Shown: positions 43,836-51,849 of the stretch, in pieces
Layout: each line of letters opens with the position of its first letter
Position numbering within the stretch: the first letter of the stretch is position 1
NCBI RefSeq assembly: GCF_028802875.1
Contig: NZ_JARAMP010000002.1
Span: 243,551-307,550 of the forward strand
Reading direction: 5' to 3'
Length of the DNA stretch: 64,000 nt
Origin: Seohaeicola sp024304985
GTDB taxonomy: Bacteria; Pseudomonadota; Alphaproteobacteria; Rhodobacterales; Rhodobacteraceae
The notes under the pieces: generated by a model
Told to the model about the DNA's origin: nothing
What the model saw: the letters and a program-made list of their open reading frames with translations, nothing else
The model's database searches: none
Position numbers and translations under genes: made by a program

Positions 43836-44138
43836 TCAGAGGACGGACGCGTCCTGCAAGAGGGCCAGACAGGTCTTGGCGCGGGCCGGGAAGATGACCA
43901 CCGCGCCCGAGGCGATCAGTTCCTGCGCCGAGATGTCCCGAAGCACCCAAACCGGGCCGCGCCGGTCGATCACGGTCGCGTCCGTGCCTGTCAGAAAAGC
44001 ATCGTCCAGCGCCATGACCGCCAGCGTGTCATAGCCACCCCAAACCGCTGCAATCAGGCTGGCGCTCCACCATGTCAGGACGACGGCGATCACGGCGCAT
44101 AGAAGCATCGGCCAGCGCGCCTCAGTAGTCATAGACAT
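43836..44138 (-). CDS. Small uncharacterised membrane protein
   Basis: A 100-residue protein with one strong membrane helix (about residues 9-32, LLCAVIAVVLTWWSASLIAAV) and a soluble C-terminal part (WVLRDISAQELIASGAVVIFPA). It overlaps the upstream gene by 17 nt (start 44138) or 11 nt (ATG 44132). Last gene of a four-gene overlapping unit. Function unknown. Confidence 0.6.
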   Translation of the reverse strand: MSMTTEARWPMLLCAVIAVVLTWWSASLIAAVWGGYDTLAVMALDDAFLTGTDATVIDRRGPVWVLRDISAQELIASGAVVIFPARAKTCLALLQDASVL

Positions 44139-45204
44139 GCTCGATCACGACACCGCGCGCCACCAGTTCACCCAACAGCGCGACCGGCAGCTTCAACAGA
44201 AAGCGTGTCACGCCGCTGCGGTCATAGGTGAAGATCTCGGACACCTCGGGCGGCAGTTCCGGCAAGGCAGCGCCCAGCGCGCTGATCAGGATGATGTCAT
44301 TCCCCGCGATCCCCTGCGGAACGGCACCGTGCGCCAGCACCTGTTGCAGGGCCGTCGTGAACGCGCGGTAGCGATCGACCTCGAAGACCCGGACCTCACC
44401 GGCGGTCTCGACCAGCGTCCAGCCGTCCGGCAGGGCAATCCCCTCCATCTCCGTCAACGCCACATCCATGCGCAGGGCATCGGGTGGCATTGTCGCCGCA
44501 AGATCGGTGATCACACCGGCCCAAGCCGCCTTGCCCGCCCATTCCAGACGCAGCGCCGCCCGCCGCAGGCGGTCTTTCCAGCCGTCCAGCGACAGCGCCT
44601 CAAGCCGGGTCAACCAGTCCTGAAACGGGTAGCGATACCAGGGCGTCTGCAGCAGGAAACCCGCATAGTCCCGCGCCATAGCGCGCTCAAGATCGGCCAC
44701 CGGTCCGGGCTGATAGACGACAGCGCCCAGCGTTTCCTCGAACGCGCCCTTCAGCGCCATCTCGGCGGTGAAGCTGACACCGATCGTATAGACTGTCGCA
44801 GTCATCGAGGTCGCTCCGCCCACCGCATCGGCCTCGGCCATCAGGACGCAGAGCGAGGACCAGAACCCGGCGATCTGATGCATCCAACCCATGTCCCGCG
44901 GCGCGCCTGTTTCCAGTGCGGTCGCGTAGTCCTCATAGGCATAGACGATATGCCATTCGGGATAGGCCAGAAATGTGCGCCCTGCCTCACGCGAGGTATC
45001 GGTCCAGAGAGATTGCTGCACAGGGCCTGTCTCACCGTGACACAGCAGGGCCGTCCCGGCGACCGGAGCCAGCAGGACAAGAACAGGCAAGGCCAGCACG
45101 ACGCATGCGATCAGGAGCAAGCGCCCGATGCGACGCCAGAGCGGCCTTGCACCGGCCTTGCGTTTCCCGTCCAGCCTGTCGTCCTTCGGCATAACCGGTA
45201 CCAT
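44122..45204 (-). CDS. Uncharacterised membrane-anchored protein
   Basis: A protein of up to 360 residues. A basic N-terminus is followed by a long membrane helix (about 28-50, LLLIACVVLALPVLVLLAPVAG), then a largely soluble region with aromatic stretches (FLAYPEWHIVYAYEDYA, TPWYRYPFQDWL) and a C-terminal hydrophobic patch. No known family is recognised. Start overlaps the upstream stop by 1 nt (TGATG); an alternative ATG lies four codons on. It is probably an inner-membrane protein with a periplasmic domain, working with the FAD oxidase of the same operon. Confidence 0.65.
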   Translation of the reverse strand: MVPVMPKDDRLDGKRKAGARPLWRRIGRLLLIACVVLALPVLVLLAPVAGTALLCHGETGPVQQSLWTDTSREAGRTFLAYPEWHIVYAYEDYATALETGAPRDMGWMHQIAGFWSSLCVLMAEADAVGGATSMTATVYTIGVSFTAEMALKGAFEETLGAVVYQPGPVADLERAMARDYAGFLLQTPWYRYPFQDWLTRLEALSLDGWKDRLRRAALRLEWAGKAAWAGVITDLAATMPPDALRMDVALTEMEGIALPDGWTLVETAGEVRVFEVDRYRAFTTALQQVLAHGAVPQGIAGNDIILISALGAALPELPPEVSEIFTYDRSGVTRFLLKLPVALLGELVARGVVIEHVYDY

Positions 45205-45623
45205 CAGCGGCGGTCCACAAGGCCAGCAAGCAATGCCACACCACCCAGTGCAAGATGCGGCGCATTGGCCGCCAGCCGAAAGACAAGCGAGCTGTCCTGT
45301 ATCCCGTAAATCAGGATGCCCGCGTCAAGATAGCCCGATCCTGTCAGCATCCCCAGAAGCCCATCACCCAGATACAAGGCGCCAAAGCCGATCAGATAGG
45401 TCAACGCGGCGCGCCGTCCCAGCCAGCCCGCGATCCCGGCCCAAAGGGCCGAAGCCGCGTGCAGCATGTCGTCGTAGAAATCCAGCGCGAACACTCCAAG
45501 GATCGTGCCGTCGTCCTGCTTCAGTCCGGGGATCAGGTTCAGACCTGCCACAAGCGCAAGGATCACCGCATAGGCGAAAGCGATCTTCTGTGGCCGACTG
45601 ATCCTGTTCTCATGCGCTGTCAT
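45204..45623 (-). CDS. DUF4383-like small integral membrane protein
   Basis: A 139-residue protein with four hydrophobic segments (about 13-29, 52-68, 73-93, 118-134) and the pattern FALDFYDDMLHAASALWAGIAGW seen in DUF4383-type four-helix membrane proteins. ATG 45623 lies inside the end of the oxidase gene (4-nt overlap) with GGAGG upstream. Function unknown. Confidence 0.65.
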   Translation of the reverse strand: MTAHENRISRPQKIAFAYAVILALVAGLNLIPGLKQDDGTILGVFALDFYDDMLHAASALWAGIAGWLGRRAALTYLIGFGALYLGDGLLGMLTGSGYLDAGILIYGIQDSSLVFRLAANAPHLALGGVALLAGLVDRR

Positions 45624-47104
45624 GCCAGATCCTCCAGATAAGTGCTCCAGAACCCGTTGCGGAATTTCAACGCGGGATCATGGGCGCGTTTCAGCGCCAC
45701 GAAATCACGCACCCGCGGATAGGCGCGCAGCAACTGCTGGCGCGTCGCATGGGGCCGATATGGCAGATAGTAGGAGCCGCCATGATCCAGTGCGGCGTCG
45801 ATCAGCGCCTCGGTCATCCGGCGCATGTCCCCTTCAGCGCGGGTCGTCTTTTCCTGCGAGAACAGCAGGACGCAGGCGATCCGCTCCTCTGGCGCATAGG
45901 CCAGCAGGCTGTCGCGGTCAGGCGCAAGATAGCGCAGGGTGATGTTCAAAAGCTGCTGATAGGACCCAAGGATGATATCCCGCGCCGACCCGAGCCAGCC
46001 ATCCAGACTGTCCGGTGGCAGGAAATACTCATGCAGGATATCGGTGCGGGACGGATCGCGGTCGTCCAGCGTCACAACAGGCTCGTTGATCAGCATGTTG
46101 CGTGTTGTCTCTCCAGCCAGGCGCGGGGCAATGCCGGCCTCGAAGATCCAGCGCAGTTCCTTGGCCACCTCATTGTCGACCTGCGCCCGGAAGACGGGTC
46201 TTGCCGCCTTGGACAGAAAGCCCGATCCGGTGACGGGGGGCAGTCCGGACTGTTCTGCGCTTGGTGCATATGTGATCAGCATGCCGTCACGGAAGAAATG
46301 TTTCTGATCAATCCGCAAGCGGCCATAGGCCATCGAGATCCCGCTGTCAGCCGCGAGACTTTCGACAAAGCGCGGGCCAATGGTGGATTGCGTCACAGGC
46401 GTAAAGGTCGGTGCCAGCCTTTGGTTCGGCACGGCCTCAAGCTCCATCTCGATGATTGCGCCGAACAGACCATAGCCCCCCATAGCGGCGGCAAAGAGCG
46501 TGCCATCCTGATCACGCGACAGCAGACGGATCTCGCCACGCGGGTCCATCAGCCGCACCCAACGCACGCTCTGCCCGCAGCCGGAAAAGGGCACCGGCCA
46601 GCCATGGGCGTTCACGCTATAGGTGGACGCCACACCGAAATCGTTGTTCGACTGCATGATCGCCGGTGACCAGCCCAGCGGATCGAGGGCTGCAATCACA
46701 TCGGACCAGCGCGTGCCGCCGCTGACACGATAGCGCAACCGTCCGGAGGCGATATCCTCAGCCGTGCGATCCTGCACCTGAACGCTGCCGTCTTCGATGG
46801 TCACGACATGGCCATCCGCCACAAGGCTGTGCCCGCCCATCGAATGGCGCGCGGCGCTGACGACCATCGGACGATCCTTGCCCAGAACCGCAGTCAGCTG
46901 CTGTTCCAGGGCAGGGCCGTTCCGGGCAAGACGCAGATGTTCCGCAACCTTCACGGGTGACAATTCGCTGGCGTCGTTCAGCGTTTCTGCAAAATCCAAC
47001 GGTGCCAGCGCGGCCGGCCTTGCACCACGGATCAAAGCCGTCGCACCAAGCCCGCCAAGGGCTGCGCCTGCGCCGACCAGAACGGCGCGTCGTGTCAGGG
47101 TCAT
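45620..47104 (-). CDS. Tat-exported FAD-linked oxidase (lactone-oxidase/VAO-like)
   Basis: A 494-residue flavoprotein. The N-terminal twin-arginine signal is TRRAVLVGAGAALGG. An FAD_binding_4 (PP-loop) domain follows (VVSAARHSMGGHSLV, about 79-93, whose His is a candidate covalent FAD site; GVASTYSVNAHGW near 155-167; AMGGYGLFGAIIEME near 207-221). A C-terminal substrate domain ends RNGFWSTYL, as in aldonolactone oxidases. It resembles gulono/arabinono-lactone oxidase and DprE1-like enzymes, but the substrate is unknown. First gene of a four-gene unit; ATG 47104 has AAGGAC upstream. Confidence 0.75.
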   Translation of the reverse strand: MTLTRRAVLVGAGAALGGLGATALIRGARPAALAPLDFAETLNDASELSPVKVAEHLRLARNGPALEQQLTAVLGKDRPMVVSAARHSMGGHSLVADGHVVTIEDGSVQVQDRTAEDIASGRLRYRVSGGTRWSDVIAALDPLGWSPAIMQSNNDFGVASTYSVNAHGWPVPFSGCGQSVRWVRLMDPRGEIRLLSRDQDGTLFAAAMGGYGLFGAIIEMELEAVPNQRLAPTFTPVTQSTIGPRFVESLAADSGISMAYGRLRIDQKHFFRDGMLITYAPSAEQSGLPPVTGSGFLSKAARPVFRAQVDNEVAKELRWIFEAGIAPRLAGETTRNMLINEPVVTLDDRDPSRTDILHEYFLPPDSLDGWLGSARDIILGSYQQLLNITLRYLAPDRDSLLAYAPEERIACVLLFSQEKTTRAEGDMRRMTEALIDAALDHGGSYYLPYRPHATRQQLLRAYPRVRDFVALKRAHDPALKFRNGFWSTYLEDLA

Positions 47105-47225
47105 GATCGAGTCCTTGAATGTCTTTGGGTCAAATGGCGGGGCGTCGCTTCAAATCAAGCGCTGACCATTTTCATCCAGACTGCAGAGAGTTTTGCAAGT
47201 GCGGCTTTCCACCGTTTGCCTGAAA

Positions 47226-47915
47226 TCAGGCCCCCTCGACCGCGAAGTCGGGTGATCCGCTCCAGACAAGGGCCCAGCTTGCACCCGGACGCACATTCTG
47301 GATGATCCCCGGATCAAAGGCGACAAAGCACCGCCCGCCGGGATGGCGCACCGATGGGTAGATCAGGCCCCTATGCCCCGCCCGCCGCAGATCGGCGGCC
47401 AAAGCCTGCCCTGCGGGGTAGCCCTGCCCCGGATCGGGATCCAGCGCCGGATGCGTCTCGCCTTGCATATCCGGAAAATCGCCGATGAAATCGGCCAGCA
47501 ACTCGACATAGCGGGCTTCGTCCTCAAAACGGCCGATATAGCCAAGTTCCCGCGTGCGGTGATAGCCGACCTCGGCGGCACTGGTCAGCATGTGCCAGGC
47601 GCAATACCACGCACCTCTGTCACCCGCATTGAAACGGTTCCCCGTAGGCCGCGTATAGGCGAAGGCGGCATTGATATGGCTCTGCCCGTAAAGCCGCAGA
47701 TCGCTGGCGCGCCGGGCAAAGGCCAACTCGCGCCGGTCCAGTGCTGGCGTGCCCTCACGCTCGGCGATCAGGCGTGCGCTGGTCTCTCCCTCGATCTCGG
47801 CCAGAATGGCTGCCTCGGCATCCGTATCGACAAGTCCGCGCAGAACAGGCGGCTTGTGCCGCGTCTCGGGGATCAGCCGCACCAGTGCTCTGTCGTTGAG
47901 GGCGGTGATCTTCAC
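47226..47915 (-). CDS. RES-domain toxin (NAD+ phosphorylase/ADP-ribosyltransferase-like)
   Basis: A 229-residue RES-family protein. Marks seen: LVRLIPETRHKPPVLRGL at the N-terminus, NRFNAGDRGAWYCAW (about 92-106), TSAAEVGYHRTREL, and RGLIYPSVRHPGGRCFVAFDP (about 182-202). RES toxins degrade NAD+ or modify Prs and are paired with Xre/DUF2384 antitoxins; the upstream gene fits exactly. ATG overlaps the antitoxin stop (ATGA). The protein is somewhat longer than the shortest RES toxins owing to its N-terminal extension. Confidence 0.85.
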   Translation of the reverse strand: MKITALNDRALVRLIPETRHKPPVLRGLVDTDAEAAILAEIEGETSARLIAEREGTPALDRRELAFARRASDLRLYGQSHINAAFAYTRPTGNRFNAGDRGAWYCAWHMLTSAAEVGYHRTRELGYIGRFEDEARYVELLADFIGDFPDMQGETHPALDPDPGQGYPAGQALAADLRRAGHRGLIYPSVRHPGGRCFVAFDPGIIQNVRPGASWALVWSGSPDFAVEGA

Positions 47916-48301
47916 ACCCCGCCCCGCAGCGCATCGACATAGGCGCGCACACGCAGGATCTTGGGCAGGCCGCCCGCGATCATCGCATCGACAGGGCGCA
48001 CACCCTCGAATTCCGGTCCGCGATTGGCCAGACGCACCCAGTCCCGCGCGATGGACTCGCTGAAATACAACTCCAGCGACTTGTAGAGACCGACCAGTGC
48101 ACTCAGGCGCAGCATCTGATCGCGCGACAACTCACCCGCATAGCCGGGCTTCTTCGCACGTTTCCATGTGGATAGAGACAGATCGGCAAGGGCTGCGGCC
48201 TCCGGCAAGGTCAGCGACCACGCCTCTGCGATCCGGGCATACGCCTTGAGAGCGACAGCCTGCCGCTCCGGCACCGCACGTTCGAGGACAAGATGTTCCA
48301 T
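47912..48301 (-). CDS. Xre/MbcA/ParS-like antitoxin (DUF2384)
   Basis: A 129-residue antitoxin. The N-terminal helix-turn-helix-like part (LPEAAALADLSLSTWKRAKK) precedes the DUF2384 toxin-binding domain (LRLSALVGLYKSLELYFS, ARDWVRLANRGPEFEGVRPVDAMIAGGLPKILRVRAYVDALRGG). ATG 48301 is chosen because GGAAGGAA stands 5 nt upstream; two in-frame ATGs upstream lack one. It is the first gene of the pair, as usual for the family, and likely represses its own promoter. Confidence 0.85.
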   Translation of the reverse strand: MEHLVLERAVPERQAVALKAYARIAEAWSLTLPEAAALADLSLSTWKRAKKPGYAGELSRDQMLRLSALVGLYKSLELYFSESIARDWVRLANRGPEFEGVRPVDAMIAGGLPKILRVRAYVDALRGGV

Positions 48302-48328
48302 CACCATTCCTTCCATGAAGACAACTGG

Positions 48329-48357
48329 ATTATAGGACCAAATGGCCGCTATTTCAA
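48329..48357 (-). promoter_or_regulatory. Near-consensus sigma70 promoter of the RES-Xre pair
   Basis: On the minus strand TTGAAA (48357-48352), exactly 17 nt, then TATAAT (48334-48329), a perfect -10. About 20 nt separate it from the ribosome-binding site and ATG 48301. The strongest core promoter seen in the window. Confidence 0.8.
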
Positions 48358-48369
48358 GCTCATATGGCC
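48340..48369 (-). repeat. Direct repeat GGCCATWT x2, probable antitoxin operator
   Basis: Minus-strand GGCCATAT (48369-48362) and GGCCATTT (48347-48340) are spaced by 22 bp, two helical turns. One copy lies inside the -35/-10 spacer and the other just upstream of the -35. Confidence 0.5.
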
Positions 48370-48507
48370 TAACCCCATGTCGCAGCCCAGCCCACGACCA
48401 GAACAGACCGCCACATCCCCTGCGGCAATCGGTTCACGCCCAAGTGCATGGTCCTTTTCCCGGCGATGGTCTAACCCTGCGGGCATCTTTGACCAAAGGT
48501 CCGTTCC

Positions 48508-50688
48508 ATGCAGTTGCCCCATCCCCTGACCCGCGACCTTGTCCTGATTGGCGGTGGCCATACGCATGCGCTGGTGCTGCGGAAATGGGCGATGGATCCT
48601 CTGGCCGGGGTGCGGGTGACGGTGATCAACCCCGCCCCGACCGCGCCCTACACGGGCATGCTGCCGGGACATATCGCAGGCCACTACGGGCGCGAGGATC
48701 TGGATATCGACCTTGTCAGGCTGGCCCGAGCAGCCGGGGCGCGGTTGATCCTTGACCGCGCTGTGGGCCTGGATGTGCAGGCCCGGCAAGTGCGCCTTGG
48801 TGCGGGGCGGGTGCTGGACTATGACGTCGCCTCTCTCGATATCGGGATCACCGCCGAAATGCCGGATATCCCCGGCTTCACGGACCATGCTGTCGCGGCC
48901 AAGCCACTGGATGTCTATGCCGCACGCTGGCGCGGATTTCTGGCCGAAGTTACGGCCGGCAAACGGCCACCGCATGTCGCGGTAATCGGTGCTGGCGTGG
49001 CCGGGGTGGAGCTGGCCATGGCGATGGCCCATGCGCTGTCCTTGGGCGGCACGCGCCCGCAGATTCATCTGATCGAAGCGGCGGACAACCTGACGGGAAC
49101 CGGTGCTGCGACCCGCGCCCGTCTTCTGCGCGCGCTCAAAACCGCAGGTGTCACCCTGCACACCGGCGCAAGGATCAACCGGATCACCGAGGATGGCGCG
49201 CATCTGGAAGACGGCCGCGTGATCGCCGCCGCTCTGGTGGTCGGGGCGGCCGGGGCCTTCGCGCAGGGTTGGCTGGCGCAGACCGGCCTGCCCCTGACCA
49301 CGGACGGTTTCGTGACCGTCGCTCCTGACCTGCGGGTCACGGGCCAAGAAAGTTTATTCGCTGCGGGCGATTGCGCGCATCTGACCCATGCTCCCCGTCC
49401 CAAGGCGGGCGTTTTCGCCGTGCGCGCCGCGCCTGTGCTGCATGACAATCTGCGCGCTGTTCTGTCCGGTCAGCCCACACGCAAATTCCATCCCCAACGC
49501 GACTATCTCAAGCTGATCTCGCTGGGAGAGCGGTCAGCCGTGGCCGAGAAATTCGGGCTGGCCTTTTCCGGCCCATGGCTCTGGCGCTGGAAGGACCGGA
49601 TCGACCAGAGTTTCATGGAGAAATTCCGCACTCTGCCCGCCATGCCCGCGCCCGCCCTGCCCGCCATCCGTGCCTTGGGGGCCGAGGAGGTGGCCGGCCA
49701 TGGGCAGCCGCTCTGCGGCGGGTGCGGCTCGAAACTGGGGGCGGATGCGCTGCACGCGGTGCTGTCTCGCCTGCCCGCGCCGGCGCGGACGGATATTCTG
49801 AGCCTTCCGGGGGATGATGCCGCGATCTTGGCCACGGGCGGTGCGCGGCAAGTCATGACGACAGATCACCTGCGGGCCTTCACCAACGATCCGGCCTTGA
49901 TGGCTCGGATCACGGCGGTGCACGCTTTGGGGGATATCTGGGCCATGGGCGCCACCCCGCAGGCCGCGACCGCGACAGTGATCCTGCCGCCGATGTCGCC
50001 CGCCCTGCAATCGCGCACGATGGACGCGGTGATGCAGGCCGCTTCCGACGTGTTCCGCGCAGCGGGAGCCGAGATCGTAGGCGGCCATTCCACCACCGGA
50101 GCCGAACTGACGCTGGGTTTTACCGTGACAGGATTGTGCGAGGGCGCGCCGATCACCCATGCAGGTGGGCAACCCGGTGATGCGCTGATCCTGACACGCC
50201 CCATCGGATCGGGCACGATCCTTGCGGCCGAGATGCAGATGCGCGCCAACGGTCGCCATGTCGCGGCCTTGTTGGAAAGCATGACCCGCCCACAGGGCGA
50301 TGCGGCGCAGGCATTGCGCTCAGCCCATGCGATGACAGATGTGACGGGCTTTGGCCTTGCAGGACATCTTCTGGCCATCTGTCGCGCCTCAGGCCTGAGG
50401 GCGGACCTCTGGCTGGATGCGATCCCGCTCTATGATGGTGCCGAACCCCTGGCTGTGGCCGGTATCCGCTCGACGGCATATCCCGCCAATCTGGCGGCCG
50501 CCCCTGTCACCGGCGGGTCAGGTCCGCGCGCCGTGCTGCTACACGATCCGCAAACGGCGGGTGGTCTGCTGGCCGCTGTCGCCCCAGATCAGGCAGAGGC
50601 ACTGGTCGCAACATTGCGCATGATGGGGCATGGGGCAGCGATCATCGGCAGATTGCAGACAGGCGCGCCCGCCATCAACTGTATCTGA
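48508..50688 (+). CDS. selD: Selenide, water dikinase fused to an N-terminal NADH-dehydrogenase-like flavoprotein domain
   Basis: A 726-residue fusion. The N-terminal half (about 1-370) is a pyridine-nucleotide-disulfide-type oxidoreductase with LVLIGGGHTHALVLRKW for FAD, VAVIGAGVAGVELAMAMA (about 157-174) for NAD(P)H and LFAAGDCAHL near 285-294. The C-terminal half is SelD: GGCGSKLG carries the catalytic Cys and Lys (E. coli C17/K20 equivalents), followed by LPGDDAAIL and the ATP/Mg site GGHSTTGAELTLG. It makes selenophosphate from selenide and ATP. The flavin domain probably supplies or channels reduced selenium (inference). The active-site residue is Cys, not selenocysteine. Confidence 0.92.
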   Translation: MQLPHPLTRDLVLIGGGHTHALVLRKWAMDPLAGVRVTVINPAPTAPYTGMLPGHIAGHYGREDLDIDLVRLARAAGARLILDRAVGLDVQARQVRLGAGRVLDYDVASLDIGITAEMPDIPGFTDHAVAAKPLDVYAARWRGFLAEVTAGKRPPHVAVIGAGVAGVELAMAMAHALSLGGTRPQIHLIEAADNLTGTGAATRARLLRALKTAGVTLHTGARINRITEDGAHLEDGRVIAAALVVGAAGAFAQGWLAQTGLPLTTDGFVTVAPDLRVTGQESLFAAGDCAHLTHAPRPKAGVFAVRAAPVLHDNLRAVLSGQPTRKFHPQRDYLKLISLGERSAVAEKFGLAFSGPWLWRWKDRIDQSFMEKFRTLPAMPAPALPAIRALGAEEVAGHGQPLCGGCGSKLGADALHAVLSRLPAPARTDILSLPGDDAAILATGGARQVMTTDHLRAFTNDPALMARITAVHALGDIWAMGATPQAATATVILPPMSPALQSRTMDAVMQAASDVFRAAGAEIVGGHSTTGAELTLGFTVTGLCEGAPITHAGGQPGDALILTRPIGSGTILAAEMQMRANGRHVAALLESMTRPQGDAAQALRSAHAMTDVTGFGLAGHLLAICRASGLRADLWLDAIPLYDGAEPLAVAGIRSTAYPANLAAAPVTGGSGPRAVLLHDPQTAGGLLAAVAPDQAEALVATLRMMGHGAAIIGRLQTGAPAINCI

Positions 50689-50691
50689 ACC

Positions 50692-51738
50692 CTACCCCGC
50701 CGCGGCGATGATCTGGCCCAGCGCCGCGTCAAGTTCGGCATCCTCCAACCCGCCAAGGGTGATCCGCGTCAATGGCGCGCGCCCTTGCCGGGACTGCGCC
50801 TTGATATAGCGCGGGTCATAGTGCCGATCGACCAGATCGGCGGCCAGTGCTTCGAAATCTCCGCCCCGCGCCATGTCCTGCCACAGCGCGACCCTCTCGG
50901 CCCCGTGATAGGTCTTGAGAGGCGCGAGCTTGCTGCACAGCAGATCCGCATCGGCCAACAGATCGGCATAGGCCCGGCACAGATACCGCGCGCGCGCCGC
51001 CAAAGGCGCGTCCAGCGTCACATGATCCGCCGCCATCATCGCTTGCCACAGGCTGGGGGGCAGGATCAGCCGACCGATCTTGTTGCTCTCGGCCTCAAGA
51101 AATACCGGCCGCGCCGGATCAAGCCGCGCCAGCGCCATGGCCAGACGGCTTTCAAACGCTTTCTGCGCTGGCTGCCCGCCCGGTCGCCCGCCCATAAGCG
51201 AGCCGCGATGCGCCGCCATTGCTTCAAGATCAACCACCTGCGCCCCCGCCTTGGCCAACCTTGCCAGCAGTCGCGTCTTGGCCGTGCCTGTCCCGCCATC
51301 CAGCAGGATCAGGCGATGCGGCAAGGGATCATCGTAAAGCGCGCCGACCACCAGACGACGATAGCTTTTGTAGCCGCCCTCGATCAGGTCCACCCGCCAG
51401 CCGACCTGTGCAAGGATCGAGGCAAAGGACCCCGATCGCTGCCCGCCACGCCAGCAATAGATGAGCGGCCGCCAGCCACCGTCCTTGTCAGCCAAAGGCC
51501 CTTCCAGATGCGCGGCTGCATTGCGCGCCACCAGCGCCGCCCCGGTCTTGCGCGCCAGAAACCTGTCCTGTTGCACGTAGATGGTGCCTACGATGGCACG
51601 CTCGTCATCGGACAGGACCGGCAGGTTGATGGCCCCCGGAATATGATCCTCGGCATATTCGCTGGGCGCGCGCACATCGATGATCTCATCGAAGGGCAAG
51701 GCGGCCAAAGCAGCGAGCGAAGTCAGTTTCAGGGCCAT
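50692..51738 (-). CDS. mnmH: tRNA 2-selenouridine synthase
   Basis: A 348-residue SelU/YbbB enzyme that replaces sulfur with selenium at the wobble uridine of tRNAs for Lys, Glu and Gln, using selenophosphate. The rhodanese domain holds FDEIIDVRAPSEYAEDHIPGA and catalytic Cys in LIYCWRGGQRSGS (about 93-105). The P-loop domain has GGTGTAKTRLL and ESNKIGR. ATG 51738 is used; the frame continues to a TTG without benefit. It faces selD tail to tail (3-nt gap), a functional pair. Confidence 0.93.
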   Translation of the reverse strand: MALKLTSLAALAALPFDEIIDVRAPSEYAEDHIPGAINLPVLSDDERAIVGTIYVQQDRFLARKTGAALVARNAAAHLEGPLADKDGGWRPLIYCWRGGQRSGSFASILAQVGWRVDLIEGGYKSYRRLVVGALYDDPLPHRLILLDGGTGTAKTRLLARLAKAGAQVVDLEAMAAHRGSLMGGRPGGQPAQKAFESRLAMALARLDPARPVFLEAESNKIGRLILPPSLWQAMMAADHVTLDAPLAARARYLCRAYADLLADADLLCSKLAPLKTYHGAERVALWQDMARGGDFEALAADLVDRHYDPRYIKAQSRQGRAPLTRITLGGLEDAELDAALGQIIAAAG

Positions 51739-51849
51739 GTCAGCACAACTTTCCAAGGCGTCAGCGCCCTGATCTAGCCTCTTGGCACGGCAATGGCCAC
51801 TCCCTGCGCTTCATCGTTCCGCAAATACTCAAGACCCGCCTCTGCGCGA

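Noticed and set aside
49690..49760. Selenocysteine (in-frame TGA) in SelD
   Set aside because: The catalytic position is an ordinary Cys codon and the frame is uninterrupted.
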